From: Flavobacterium sp. 270
GTDB taxonomy: Bacteria; Bacteroidota; Bacteroidia; Flavobacteriales; Flavobacteriaceae
Assembly (NCBI RefSeq): GCF_004368785.1
Contig: NZ_SODM01000003.1
Coordinates: 620,001 to 684,000 of the forward strand
DNA length: 64,000 nucleotides
Reading direction: 5' to 3'
The notes beneath the pieces were generated by a model, which saw only the letters and a list, made by a program, of their open reading frames with translations, was not told the origin of the DNA and ran no database searches. Numbering within the stretch: position 1 is the stretch's first letter; each line of letters opens with the position of its first letter. Shown piece after piece: positions 40,801 to 47,611 of this stretch. The position numbers were made by a program, and so were the translations under genes.

Positions 40801-43800
40801 TTTGGCTGGATCATCTTGAATAATACTGCAAGACAATACATCTGGCTGTGTAATAATGATAGAGCAGGTTGTTGTACAGCCTTTTGCATCTGTTATCGTT
40901 ACAGAATGAGAGCCTGCATTTAATCCGACTGCTTTAGCAGTTGTTTCTCCGTTATCCCATGCGTATGTATAATTTCCATTTCCTCCAGTTGGAGTTACAG
41001 TTGCTTCTCCGTTACTTAATCCGTTTGCAGTAACAGCTTTATTTTGAACTATTGAACAAGTTAAAGGGTCGCTTGGCTGACTAATTGTAACTGTATCCGT
41101 TTTAGAAGAACAAGAATCTGTAACGGTCAAAGTGTAAGTTCCAGAAGGAAGTCCAGATACAGAAGCCGTAGTTCCAACTTCAACATTTAAACTATTTTTC
41201 CAGGAATACGTTACAGCTCCTACAGCATTTGAAACAGTTCCAGCAGTCACAGATCCGGTACTTTGTCCAAAACAAGAAACATCTGTTTTAGAACCTGCTG
41301 TTAGTGCTAAAGCTGCGCCTGGCTGACCAATTGTAACTGTATCCGTTTTAGAAGAACAAGAATCTGTAACCGTCAAAGTATAAGTTCCGGAAGGAAGTCC
41401 AGATACAGAAGCCGTAGTTCCAACTTCTACATTTAAACTATTTTTCCAGGAATACGTTACAGTTCCTACAGCATTTGAAACAGTTCCAGCAGTCACAGAT
41501 CCAGTACTTTGTCCAAAACAAGAAACATCAGTTTTAGAACCTGTTGTTAATGCTAACGCTGAACCTGGCTGATCAATTGTAACCGTATCCGTTTTAGAAG
41601 AACAAGAATCTGTAACCGTCAAAGTATAAGTTCCGGAAGGAAGTCCAGATACAGAAGCAGTAGTTCCAACTTCAGTATTTAAACTATTTTTCCAGGAATA
41701 TGTTACAGTTCCTACAGCATTTGCAACAGTCCCAGCAGTAACAGATCCGGTGCTTTGTCCGAAACAAGAAACATCTGTTTTAGAACCTGCTGTTAATGCT
41801 AGAGCTGCGCCTGGCTGACCAATTGTAACCGTATCCGTTTTCGAAGAACAAGAATCTGTAACGGTTAAAGTATAAGTCCCGGAAGGAAGTCCAGATACAG
41901 AAGCCGTAGTTCCAACTTCAGCATTTAAACTATTTTTCCAGGAATACGTTACAGTGCCTACAGCATTTGAAACAGTTCCAGCAATAACAGATCCAGTGCT
42001 TTGTCCAAAACAAGAAACATCCGTTTTAGAACCTGCTGTTAATGCTAAAGCTGCGGTCGGCTGACTAATTGTAACTGTATCCGTTTTAGAAGAACAAGAA
42101 TCTGTAACAGTCAAAGTATAAGTCCCGGAAGGAAGTCCAGATACAGAAGCAGTAGTTCCAACTTCAATATTTAAACTATTTTTCCATGAATATGTTACAG
42201 TTCCTACAGCGTTTGCAACAGTCCCAGCAGTAACAGATCCAGTGCTTTGTCCAAAACAAGAAACATCCGTTTTAGAACCTGCTGTTAATGCTAACGCCGC
42301 GACTGGCTGATCAATTGTAACCGTATTTGTTTTAGAAGAACAAGAATCTGTAACCGTCAAAGTGTAAGTTCCAGAAGGAAGTCCAGATACAGAGGCCGTA
42401 GTTCCAACTTCAGTATTTAAACTATTTTTCCAGGAATACGTTACAGTCCCTACAGCATTTGAAACAGTTCCAGCAGTAACAGATCCAGTGTTTTGTCCAA
42501 AACAAGAAGCGTCTGTTTTAGTAGAAGCTGCTAAAGCTAAAGCAGCACTTGGCTGTGTAATTTCAATAGTTAAAATACCTGTAGCACAATTGTTACTATC
42601 TGTGGCTGTAACTTTATAAGTTCCAAAACCTAAGCCTGATATGTCTTTTGCAGTTGCATAATCTACATTATTTTTTGTCCATTTATAAGTGTACGGACCT
42701 TGTCCGCCTGTTGGAGTATTAATTGTAATAGATCCATTAGTTCCTCCAAAACAAGTAACATTCGTTTGTGTGTTGAGTGTTATAATTGGACACGGAACAT
42801 TAGTTGTTGGAGAAGTTATATTTTGAAATGTAGTCGCACAAAGAGCATTTTGAAAATCCAATCTCGATGTACTCACTAACTGATTACCACAAGTGTTTGG
42901 TTTTGGTGTCAATCGATATTTTAAAGTAATAGTTTCAACATTCAAAAAATCAATGTTCCATGCAATTTGTTGTCCCGTAACTGTAGTCGTTCCTTTAGAA
43001 GCTGTTATAGCTCCAATTGTAAAATTGCTGTCAACAGTTTCTTTTTCAAAAGGAGTTCCGGTTATTTGTTTTGCTACCCAAGACAATTGAGTAAAAATCT
43101 GCGTGTAAATTCCAGTTAAATTAGCGGCATTTTCAGCAAAAAATGAACCTCCAGACTGAATTTGATTTAAAGCATATTCAGCATCGGTTTGACTATTACC
43201 AGAAATAGCGCCAAATAATCCAACAGAAAAAATTTGATTATTATAAGTAACCCCAGAAACAACTACAGTTTTTGCTGCGTTGGCCGCGGTTATAGCGCTT
43301 TGTATACAAGTACCTTGTTGTCCACTGCTGCAGTTATTGCCATTCGTACCCGATTCGTTGGCAACTCCATCAGTCAATAAAACAATGCTTCGTGCAGTAG
43401 CACAGTCATAAGTGGCACCATCTAATACCTTTTTGGCTTTAACCAAACCATCCTGAATATTAGTGTTTCCATTGGCAACAAGTCCATTAATAATATTTAT
43501 TAAATCTTGTTTTCCTGCAGAAAGCGTTAAACCTTGTCTTATTGTAGCAAGAGAACTGTAAGTTACAATTGCCACTTTATTTTTAGTTGTTGGATTGTTA
43601 ACTGGGTCAAACATTTTATTGATAAAATCAATCGCAGCATCCTGGGCATAAGCCAAAGGTTTAGGATTATTACCATCTCCCATACTACCCGAAACATCAA
43701 TTACCAAAACAACTTCCAAAGGTCTGGCAACAGGATTCGAACCTTGAATTTTTAATTCAACATCCAAAGCCCCACAGACTCCGGGAGCAACAGTAACCGT

Positions 43801-43917
43801 TTTTGTTGGTGTAATTGTTTGTGCTAAACCTATGCTTGAAGAGAGTAAAAAAAGTAACAAATAAATTGTTTTGTTAACCTCTTTAATAAAATGGATAAAG
43901 TGTAATGTTTTTTTCAT
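31807..43917 (-). CDS. Giant SprB-like surface adhesin with VWA domain and T9SS type B C-terminus
   Basis: A 4036-residue secreted protein. A signal peptide (about 1-33, LAQ) is followed by a von Willebrand A domain (about 66-285) with the MIDAS motif DVSGS (74-78) and LLTDGVANESG. Then come one SprB repeat, six 82-residue repeats (about 450-941), eleven 153-residue double repeats (about 950-2633) and one more SprB repeat. HYR/Ig-like modules follow (about 2710-3060; KTAPVF, TPPTGT), then a CNA/SdrD-like segment (GDYVWYDTNNNGIQD near 3228), three VANDD-type modules (near 3420, 3645 and 3743), and a C-terminal gliding-motility sorting domain from about 3930 (NAFSPNGDGINDVFKI, VEIYNRWG, GTYFYIINY). 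Export by T9SS with the SprF-like neighbour is very likely. Ligand and any role in gliding are unknown. Confidence 0.93.
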   Translation of the reverse strand: MKKTLHFIHFIKEVNKTIYLLLFLLSSSIGLAQTITPTKTVTVAPGVCGALDVELKIQGSNPVARPLEVVLVIDVSGSMGDGNNPKPLAYAQDAAIDFINKMFDPVNNPTTKNKVAIVTYSSLATIRQGLTLSAGKQDLINIINGLVANGNTNIQDGLVKAKKVLDGATYDCATARSIVLLTDGVANESGTNGNNCSSGQQGTCIQSAITAANAAKTVVVSGVTYNNQIFSVGLFGAISGNSQTDAEYALNQIQSGGSFFAENAANLTGIYTQIFTQLSWVAKQITGTPFEKETVDSNFTIGAITASKGTTTVTGQQIAWNIDFLNVETITLKYRLTPKPNTCGNQLVSTSRLDFQNALCATTFQNITSPTTNVPCPIITLNTQTNVTCFGGTNGSITINTPTGGQGPYTYKWTKNNVDYATAKDISGLGFGTYKVTATDSNNCATGILTIEITQPSAALALAASTKTDASCFGQNTGSVTAGTVSNAVGTVTYSWKNSLNTEVGTTASVSGLPSGTYTLTVTDSCSSKTNTVTIDQPVAALALTAGSKTDVSCFGQSTGSVTAGTVANAVGTVTYSWKNSLNIEVGTTASVSGLPSGTYTLTVTDSCSSKTDTVTISQPTAALALTAGSKTDVSCFGQSTGSVIAGTVSNAVGTVTYSWKNSLNAEVGTTASVSGLPSGTYTLTVTDSCSSKTDTVTIGQPGAALALTAGSKTDVSCFGQSTGSVTAGTVANAVGTVTYSWKNSLNTEVGTTASVSGLPSGTYTLTVTDSCSSKTDTVTIDQPGSALALTTGSKTDVSCFGQSTGSVTAGTVSNAVGTVTYSWKNSLNVEVGTTASVSGLPSGTYTLTVTDSCSSKTDTVTIGQPGAALALTAGSKTDVSCFGQSTGSVTAGTVSNAVGAVTYSWKNSLNVEVGTTASVSGLPSGTYTLTVTDSCSSKTDTVTISQPSDPLTCSIVQNKAVTANGLSNGEATVTPTGGNGNYTYAWDNGETTAKAVGLNAGSHSVTITDAKGCTTTCSIIITQPDVLSCSIIQDDPAKCYGDSNGKATVTPAGGNGDYTYAWDNGETTAQAVGLNAGLHTVTVTDKLGYTTTCNVTIGQPQQALTCSIVQDKAVTANGLSNGEATVTPNGGNGNYTYAWDNGETTAKAIGLNAGSHSVTVTDSKGCTTTCSITITQPDVLACTVTQDDPAKCYGDSNGRATVKPTGGNGDYTYAWDNGETTAQAVGLNAGIHTVTVTDKLGYTTTCNVTISQPQQALTCSIVQDKAVTANGLSNGEATVTPNGGNGNYTYAWDNGETTAKAVGLNAGSHSVTVTDSKGCTTTCSIIITQPDVLACSVIQDDPAKCYGDSNGKATVTPAGGNGDYTYVWDNGETTAQAVGLNAGIHTVTVTDKLGYTTTCNITIGQPQQALTCSIVQDKAVTANGLSNGEATVTPNDGNGNYTYAWDNGETTAKALALSAGSHSVTVTDAKGCTTTCSINITQPDVLSCSIIQDDPAKCYGDSNGKATVAPAGGNGDYTYAWDNGETTAQAVGLNAGLHTVTVTDKLGYTTTCNVTIGQPQQALTCSITQNKAVSSNGLSNGEATVTPNGGNGNYTYAWDNGETTAKALALSAVSHSVTVTDAKGCTTTCSINITQPDVLSCSIIQDDPAKCYGDSNGKATVAPAGGNGDYTYAWDNGETTAQAVGLNAGLHTVTVTDKLGYTTTCNVTIGQPQQALTCSIVQDKAVTANGLSNGEATVTPTGGNGNYTYAWDNGETTAKAVGLNSGSHSVTVTDAKGCTTTCSIIITQPDVLSCSIIQDDPAKCYGDSNGKATVTAIGGNGDYTYAWDNGETTAQAISLNAGLHTVTVTDKLGYTTTCNVTIGQPQQALTCSITQNKAVSSNGLSDGEATVTPIGGNGNYTYTWDNGETSAKAISLSAGSHSVTVTDSKGCTTTCSITISEPGVLSCSITQDDPAKCYGDSNGKATVTAIGGNGEYTYAWDNGETTAQAVGLNAGVHTVTVTDKLGYTTTCTVTIGQPQQALTCSITQNKAVSSNGLSNGEATVTPNGGNGNYTYAWDNGETTAKALALSAVSHSVTVTDAKGCTTTCSIIITQPDVLACNVTQDDPAKCYGDSNGKATVTPAGGNGDYTYTWDNGETTAQAVGLNAGLHTVTVTDKLGYTTTCTVTIGQPQQALTCSIFQDKAVTANGLSNGEATITPNGGNGNYTYAWDNGETTAQAVGLNAGFHSVTITDSKGCITTCSIIITQPDVLACNVTQDDPAKCYGDSNGKATVTPAGGNGDYTYAWDNGETTTQAVGLNAGVHTVTVTDKLGYITTCTVIIGQPSAILTCSITQNKAVTSNGLSDGEATVTPIGGNGNYTYAWDNGETSAKAISLSAGSHSVTVTDAKGCTTTCSIIITQPDVLACNVTQDDPAKCYGDSNGKATVTAIGGNGDYTYAWDNGETTAQAVGLNAGVHTVTVTDKLGYTTTCNITIGQPQQALTCSITQNKAVSSNGLSDGEATVTPNGGNGNYIYAWDNGETTAKALALSAGSHSVTVTDSKGCTTTCSITISEPGVLSCSIAQDEPAKCYGDSNGKATVTTIGGNGNYTYAWDNGETTAQAVNLNAGLHTVTVTDNLGYKTTCTVTIAQPEKAFSAVKSQIDVTCGGGNTGSATVTVSGGTSPYTYSWNTNPVQTSATANNLLAGNYSVIATDAKGCSITETFIILDGDAVKPVIATLPEMATINCPEVPVFAEATATDNNGTISSLTYVDTIVEGNCAGSYTKTRTWTAKDACGNISLPVSQVIIVQDTTAPTWVTQAGALNQTIECSNQEALASAQAQFPVATDTCDSDVSNIEKVTGQFIASEGCSNTGTITNTWTAKDDCGNISDTFTQVITIQDKTAPVFTGNLPSDITVSCDAVPQPVEMTASDNCNGDLPIVYTEVKSNIQEGCSSNYTLTRKWTTSDCGSNTVSYTQIITVRDTTPPTGTAPADVANLQDIAAIPVGSPSDIKDAKDNCSPTVNITVSDSNNGGNGCDGSTYILTRTYTLTDCAGNKTELVQTFTVDNKVSVSAVVSNATCLGASDGSITVTSSPGSTVLIRNANNQVVSNTNLPAGTYTVTATAAVNGENQTCIAATTVVITEPNYKVKISGIIINVDTNTPIANVPVTLIPQGTTTGPILLRITGADGSYSFTGMPVGSYLVQVQDANLNSAYQLYPVDSSLFFTTLEECKFQTHNFEYGASKLPVLGDYVWYDTNNNGIQDEWYDANNDGIVTKNVPDGNGAIDYSQWEWIDLNGDGSYNGPQNVGELNAGGFGNALSPNVIIDGPNGYHADVIVGIEGFWRNRPEQSNPYGDYTIKLVRDANFDAVAAALGATGLVKVIPSIADKKITSKPDKTQMHTVCRTSSASSYIVTVTPEDLVHLDADFGVNCKEVQDIVANDDSAGPIAGVNHTTTNVLNVLPNDTLEGVVVTPSDVIITTVTPNEFLHLNPDGSVDVLPNAPVGTLTMVYQICEADETSNCDTATVTITIEAPVMTVTATAICVNDVPYVDYVVTPVNFTPVNGVTIAWANSANTVITTMTNLPLSGRVLWPGAVIDQAGNGVDWPGWIFENNKWIQGADGFESLRPTVNLTISVNPSETITLNYPPADPYCTARPTFAIVANDDNAGPINAVTAAIPNILNVYNNDTLNGTAVNPADVTLTTVTPDSTGTLTLNPDGSVDVKANTPAGTYTLTYQICEKADFGNCDTAIVTVTITAPTPVVANDDTYANIGCNTFGLVGNVLSNDFKGQVPATLLLVDFTLISETNAAKTDPNITIDDSGNVTVSSLTPPGTYTYSYRICDKLNSSNCDTAVVTITVAPLGVINITGEACNDDATPLNLANLLPANTPTTGEWIDSNGSNALQGSVLNPFGLALGNYTFEYKIADAACPRNIVLTMEVNDDCKVLACGNVVIHNAFSPNGDGINDVFKIDNIDELTCYPGNSVEIYNRWGILVFETNDYNNTTNAFDGTSRGRTTIKQSEGLPAGTYFYIINYKSLNGNNVIQNNKLDGYLYLSK
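36020..41070 (-). repeat. Eleven tandem 459-bp repeats in the adhesin gene
   Basis: Each unit encodes two related SprB modules of 76 and 77 residues: one beginning LTCSI.Q.KAV..NGLS.GEATVTP, the other beginning L.C...QDDPAKCYGDSNG.ATV. Eleven dimers are counted in the protein, matching about 5.05 kb. The 459-bp period is exact where measured (for example 38765 against 39224). Adjacent units are identical over 296 nt in one place. Confidence 0.93.
41095..42570 (-). repeat. Six tandem 246-bp repeats in the adhesin gene
   Basis: The same position recurs at 41095, 41341, 41587, 41833, 42079 and 42325, an exact 246-bp (82-codon) period. The protein repeat contains KTDVSCFGQSTGSV, NAVGTVTYSWKNSLN, VSGLPSGTYTLTVTDSC and ends in QP. 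Copies differ at a few sites, such as SLNT, SLNI, SLNA and SLNV. Confidence 0.95.
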
Positions 43918-43963
43918 TTTATATCAATTTAAATTGAAAAGCATCTAAATACAGCTTGTATAT

Positions 43964-44515
43964 TTAGTTTTCAGAAGGATTGTTTACAATTGTATGTACA
44001 ACAGTATTAACTGTGTAGCTGCTGCAATTTGTAGAGGTCGCGTTTATTTGAGTACAATTCCATTTGTTAAATGCAGTACCTTGAGGGACAATTAAATGAA
44101 TTGAAAAACTTGCAGTTTGATGAGAAGATACTGTAAGAGATGTAATTGGAGCGTTATTATTATCCAGAAAACTGCCCATTAAGTTTACATTTTCAGACGT
44201 ATTGCTTTGGTCGTTATTAGCGCAATTACCATTTATATTTAGCGCGCTTAGGTTATAAACATCAGAAGAATTTCCATCATTGGTTAATACCAATGTAAAA
44301 TAAGCGCCATCTTTACCAGCGCTGTTGTAGATTCTGTTCTTTTCAACCTCTAATTTCGCGTTGCACGAACCAGATTGGGCAGAAGTAAGAGCGGGAATTA
44401 AACAAAACAGTATGGGAAAAATGTTTTTTTGAAAGATATTTTTCTTAAATGAAAAAATGAACTTACAATTGGTAACAAATTTTACTGCTTTTTCAAGAGT
44501 AGATTTAGTTCTCAT
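43964..44515 (-). CDS. Small secreted protein upstream of the giant adhesin
   Basis: About 183 residues from ATG 44515. An unusually long basic N-terminal region precedes a hydrophobic signal segment (IFPILFCLIPALTSAQ). The mature part (about 132 residues) is rich in Asn, Ser and Thr, contains five cysteines (SCN, NCAN, WNC, NCS pattern) and has a beta-sandwich-like strand pattern (AYFTLVLTNDGNSSDVYNLSALNI), resembling a conserved-repeat or DUF11-like domain. It lies 46 bp upstream of the adhesin gene on the same strand and is probably the first gene of that operon. The start is chosen because the exact -7 box at 44561-44568 would place transcription start after the alternative ATG at 44563. 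Function unknown; a subunit or partner of the adhesin is possible. Confidence 0.65.
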   Translation of the reverse strand: MRTKSTLEKAVKFVTNCKFIFSFKKNIFQKNIFPILFCLIPALTSAQSGSCNAKLEVEKNRIYNSAGKDGAYFTLVLTNDGNSSDVYNLSALNINGNCANNDQSNTSENVNLMGSFLDNNNAPITSLTVSSHQTASFSIHLIVPQGTAFNKWNCTQINATSTNCSSYTVNTVVHTIVNNPSEN

Positions 44516-44560
44516 AACTTTCGATTTTGGTTTAATGATTTTTTGATATTTTAACATAAT

Positions 44561-44568
44561 CAAAGTTA
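44561..44568 (-). promoter_or_regulatory. -7 box of the adhesin operon
   Basis: On the minus strand this reads TAACTTTG, an exact TAnnTTTG match about 46 bp upstream of ATG 44515. No clear -33 TTG element at the usual spacing. The rest of the gap up to 45009 (about 440 bp) is extremely AT-rich; I see no gene or strong hairpin in it. Confidence 0.5.
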
Positions 44569-45009
44569 TATAGTCCGTTTATTTTTGATTTTTTTTATCT
44601 GTAACTAACCAAAAAACTCGTTGAAATGTGATTTTTTTATAAAATATTAGCTTAAAAAGATTTTTTTTTAACTCTTTTGAGTCTTCTTTTAAATCTTATT
44701 TTTTATTTTTATGATAAATTTTAAGAATTTTTAAAATTTATAATTTATTGTATATCAGTATTTTATGTTATTTTTTAAGAATTTTGATAATATCGATGAA
44801 GTGCTTATTTATCTGATGAAGTACATTATTTTGAAAACCTTAAAAACGAAAAATGCCAATATGTTAAAATTTTACGAATAATGCATTCTTGTTAAAATTT
44901 TTAAAAAGTGTTAACACAAATAAAAAAATGAAAAGGATTAAAATAACTTTTGTAAATTAGAACTGAATTAAAAAATTAACCTCTTAATGAGGCAGTAAAC
45001 CTTTAGCTT

Positions 45010-45495
45010 ATGAAAAATTTAATTTTAATACGTCATGCAAAATCAAGCTGGGAAGCGCCTTTAAAAGATTTCGATAGACCGTTGATGAAGAGAGGAATTT
45101 TAGATGCTCACGAAGTATCGGCAAACATTTCAAAGTTTCTTCCTAAAACCTATATAATTTGGAGCAGTACGGCAGCGCGCGCATCAGAAACTGCTTTAAT
45201 TTTTGCACAAAATATTTCGTATCCTATAGAAAGTATCGTTTATAAAGACGATCTTTATACCTTCGACGACAGACAACTCGAAAAGGTTATCAAATCTTGT
45301 GATAATAGTTTTGAAAGTGTTATTCTTTTTGGACATAACGAGGCTATTACAAATTTTGTTAATAAATTTGGAGATGTTTTTATAGAAAATGTTCCAACCT
45401 CTGGATTTGTATCACTGCAATTCGATTCAGAAAACTGGGACACGATCGATAAAGGCAAAACCCATAAAACCATTTTCCCCAAAGATTTAAAATAA
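45010..45495 (+). CDS. sixA: SixA-type histidine phosphatase
   Basis: A 161-residue member of the histidine phosphatase (phosphoglycerate mutase-like) superfamily. The catalytic RHA motif is in NLILIRHAKSSWE (His9), with DFDRPLMKRG, SSTAARASETA and the second histidine in VILFGHNEAITNF. SixA in E. coli removes phosphate from phosphohistidine proteins. It lies 5 bp upstream of ppk1, so it is the first gene of a sixA-ppk1-ppx unit. A link to phosphate or polyphosphate signalling is an inference from position. Confidence 0.88.
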   Translation: MKNLILIRHAKSSWEAPLKDFDRPLMKRGILDAHEVSANISKFLPKTYIIWSSTAARASETALIFAQNISYPIESIVYKDDLYTFDDRQLEKVIKSCDNSFESVILFGHNEAITNFVNKFGDVFIENVPTSGFVSLQFDSENWDTIDKGKTHKTIFPKDLK

Positions 45496-45500
45496 ATATA

Positions 45501-47591
45501 GTGTACGAACAGAAATATATCGATAGAGAAAAAAGTTGGTTAGCGTTTAATGCAAGAGTACTTCAGGAAGCTGCAGATAATACAGTACCACTTTTAGACA
45601 GGCTGCGTTTTGTTGGAATTTTTTCAAACAATTTAGATGAATTTTTTAGAGTTCGGTACGCCGCAATTAGAAGATTAAGCCTGTCGGGAATTTCTGGAGA
45701 AAAATATTTAGGAGGCGTTTCTGCTCATCAATTAATTAAAGATATAACCGAAATTGTAATTCAGCAGCAATCAGAAAGCTTACGTATTTTAGGTAATATC
45801 GAAGCAGAACTTGAGGCAGAAAATATCTTTATTATAAACGAAGATCAAATAACAACAGATCAGGAAATTTTTCTAAAAGACTTTTTTAATCAAAAATTAA
45901 GTCCGGAATTGGTGACGATAATTTTAAATGATTTAGCCGAATTCCCTGTCCTTAAAGATACTTTAGGATATTTGGCCATTCGTTTAGAAATGAATAATGA
46001 TGAGGTTCGTTATGCCGTTATAGAAATACCAAAAACCATCAACAGATTCGTAGTTTTACCATCAACAGATGAAAAACATTATGTAATCTTAATTGATGAC
46101 GTTATTCGATATAACTTAAAAAACATTTTTAATATTTTCGATTATAGAAGCGTTTCTGCGCACATGATCAAAATTACGAGGGATGCACAATTAGATATCG
46201 ACAGCGATTTGAGTAAAAGTATGCTGGAGAAAATCTCAACATCTGTAAAAGATCGTAGAATAGGAGAGCCTGTTCGTTTTATATACGACAATTTAATCGA
46301 AGAAGATACGCTTCGTTTCTTCTTAGATAAAATGAAAATTGTAGAAACAGACAGTATTATTCCCGGCGGAAGATATCATAACCGACGTGATTATATGGAT
46401 TTTCCAAATTTAGGAAGATACGACTTGCTATACAAAACAAATGATCCGCTGCCAATTCCAGGTTTAAAACTGGGAGGAAGTATTCTGGAAAAAATCAGTA
46501 AAAAAGATTATTTGTTGCACGCGCCATACCAGTCGTTTTCATATCTGACTAAGTTTTTGCGAGAAGCCGCTTTAGATCCAAAAGTAACCAGTATAAAAAT
46601 TACTTTATACCGTTTAGCAAAAAATTCGCAGATTATTAGTTCTCTAATAAATGCTGCCAAAAATGGTAAAAAAGTAACTGTTCAGATCGAGCTACAGGCA
46701 CGTTTTGATGAAGCAAGTAATATCTCGTATGCAGAACAAATGCAGACAGAGGGAATTGAGCTTATTTTTGGAATAAAAGGTCTTAAAGTACACAGTAAAA
46801 TTTGTGTTATTGAAAGACTGGAAGAAGGAAAAACCCGTCGTTACGGATTTATTTCGACAGGAAATTTTAATGAATCGACAGCAAAAATTTATACAGATGT
46901 AACGCTGTTTACTTGTCATCAGGGCATTCTAAAAGATATCTCTAAAATATTTGAATTTTTTGATATTAATTATAGAGTACACCGATACAAACATTTAATA
47001 GTATCGCCGCATTATACCAGAACAAAATTTATAAAACTTATAGATCGAGAAATTCTGCATGCATTAGCCGGTAGGAAAACACATATTAAATTGAAAATGA
47101 ATAGTTTGTCTGATTTTAAAATGATAGATAAACTATATGAAGCAAGTAATGCCGGAGTAAAAATTCAGCTTCAGGTAAGAGGAATTTGCTCTCTGATTCC
47201 TGGAATTCCCGGAATGAGCGAAAATATAGAAGCCATTAGTATCGTTGATAATTACTTGGAACACACAAGAGTTTATATTTTTGGAAACGCAGGTTTAACC
47301 GAAGTTTATATTTCATCCGCAGATTTTATGACCAGAAATCTTGACGGAAGAGTAGAAGTAACCTGCCCGATTTATGATCTTGAAATCAAAAAAGAATTAA
47401 TCGATAATTTTAATATCGCTTGGAAAGGAAACGTAAAAGTAAGATACCATTCCTATAAATTAGACAATAAATACAAGCCTCGAAATCATCATGCCCCGTT
47501 TAGAGCACAGCTTGAAACCTACAAATACTATCAAAAGAAAATTGAAATGTTAGAAGAAGGTAACACAGCAAACAAACTAATAAAACAATAA
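45501..47591 (+). CDS. ppk1: Polyphosphate kinase 1
   Basis: A 696-residue kinase that makes inorganic polyphosphate from ATP. It begins YIDREKSWLAFNARVLQEAADNTVPLLDRLRFVGIFSNNLDEFF as in the PPK1 N-terminal domain. The two phospholipase-D-like catalytic histidines are in LKVHSKICVIE (autophosphorylated His) and YLEHTRVYIFGN, with ISTGNFNESTAKIYTD between. The start codon is GTG at 45501: the conserved N-terminus begins there, and the next in-frame ATG is well over 100 codons downstream. Only 5 bp separate it from sixA, and ppx follows after 20 bp. Confidence 0.96.
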   Translation: MYEQKYIDREKSWLAFNARVLQEAADNTVPLLDRLRFVGIFSNNLDEFFRVRYAAIRRLSLSGISGEKYLGGVSAHQLIKDITEIVIQQQSESLRILGNIEAELEAENIFIINEDQITTDQEIFLKDFFNQKLSPELVTIILNDLAEFPVLKDTLGYLAIRLEMNNDEVRYAVIEIPKTINRFVVLPSTDEKHYVILIDDVIRYNLKNIFNIFDYRSVSAHMIKITRDAQLDIDSDLSKSMLEKISTSVKDRRIGEPVRFIYDNLIEEDTLRFFLDKMKIVETDSIIPGGRYHNRRDYMDFPNLGRYDLLYKTNDPLPIPGLKLGGSILEKISKKDYLLHAPYQSFSYLTKFLREAALDPKVTSIKITLYRLAKNSQIISSLINAAKNGKKVTVQIELQARFDEASNISYAEQMQTEGIELIFGIKGLKVHSKICVIERLEEGKTRRYGFISTGNFNESTAKIYTDVTLFTCHQGILKDISKIFEFFDINYRVHRYKHLIVSPHYTRTKFIKLIDREILHALAGRKTHIKLKMNSLSDFKMIDKLYEASNAGVKIQLQVRGICSLIPGIPGMSENIEAISIVDNYLEHTRVYIFGNAGLTEVYISSADFMTRNLDGRVEVTCPIYDLEIKKELIDNFNIAWKGNVKVRYHSYKLDNKYKPRNHHAPFRAQLETYKYYQKKIEMLEEGNTANKLIKQ

Positions 47592-47611
47592 ATTAAAAAT
47601 CATAAGCGAGC

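Noticed and set aside
37380..40823. Several plus-strand open frames across the adhesin repeats, some nearly identical to each other
   Set aside because: They are antisense shadows of the 459-bp repeat array; their similarity comes from the repeats, and they have no start signals or family features.
36020..42570. Regular repeats suggestive of a CRISPR array
   Set aside because: Periods of 246 and 459 bp inside one continuous reading frame with SprB motifs; no short repeats with unique spacers and no cas genes.
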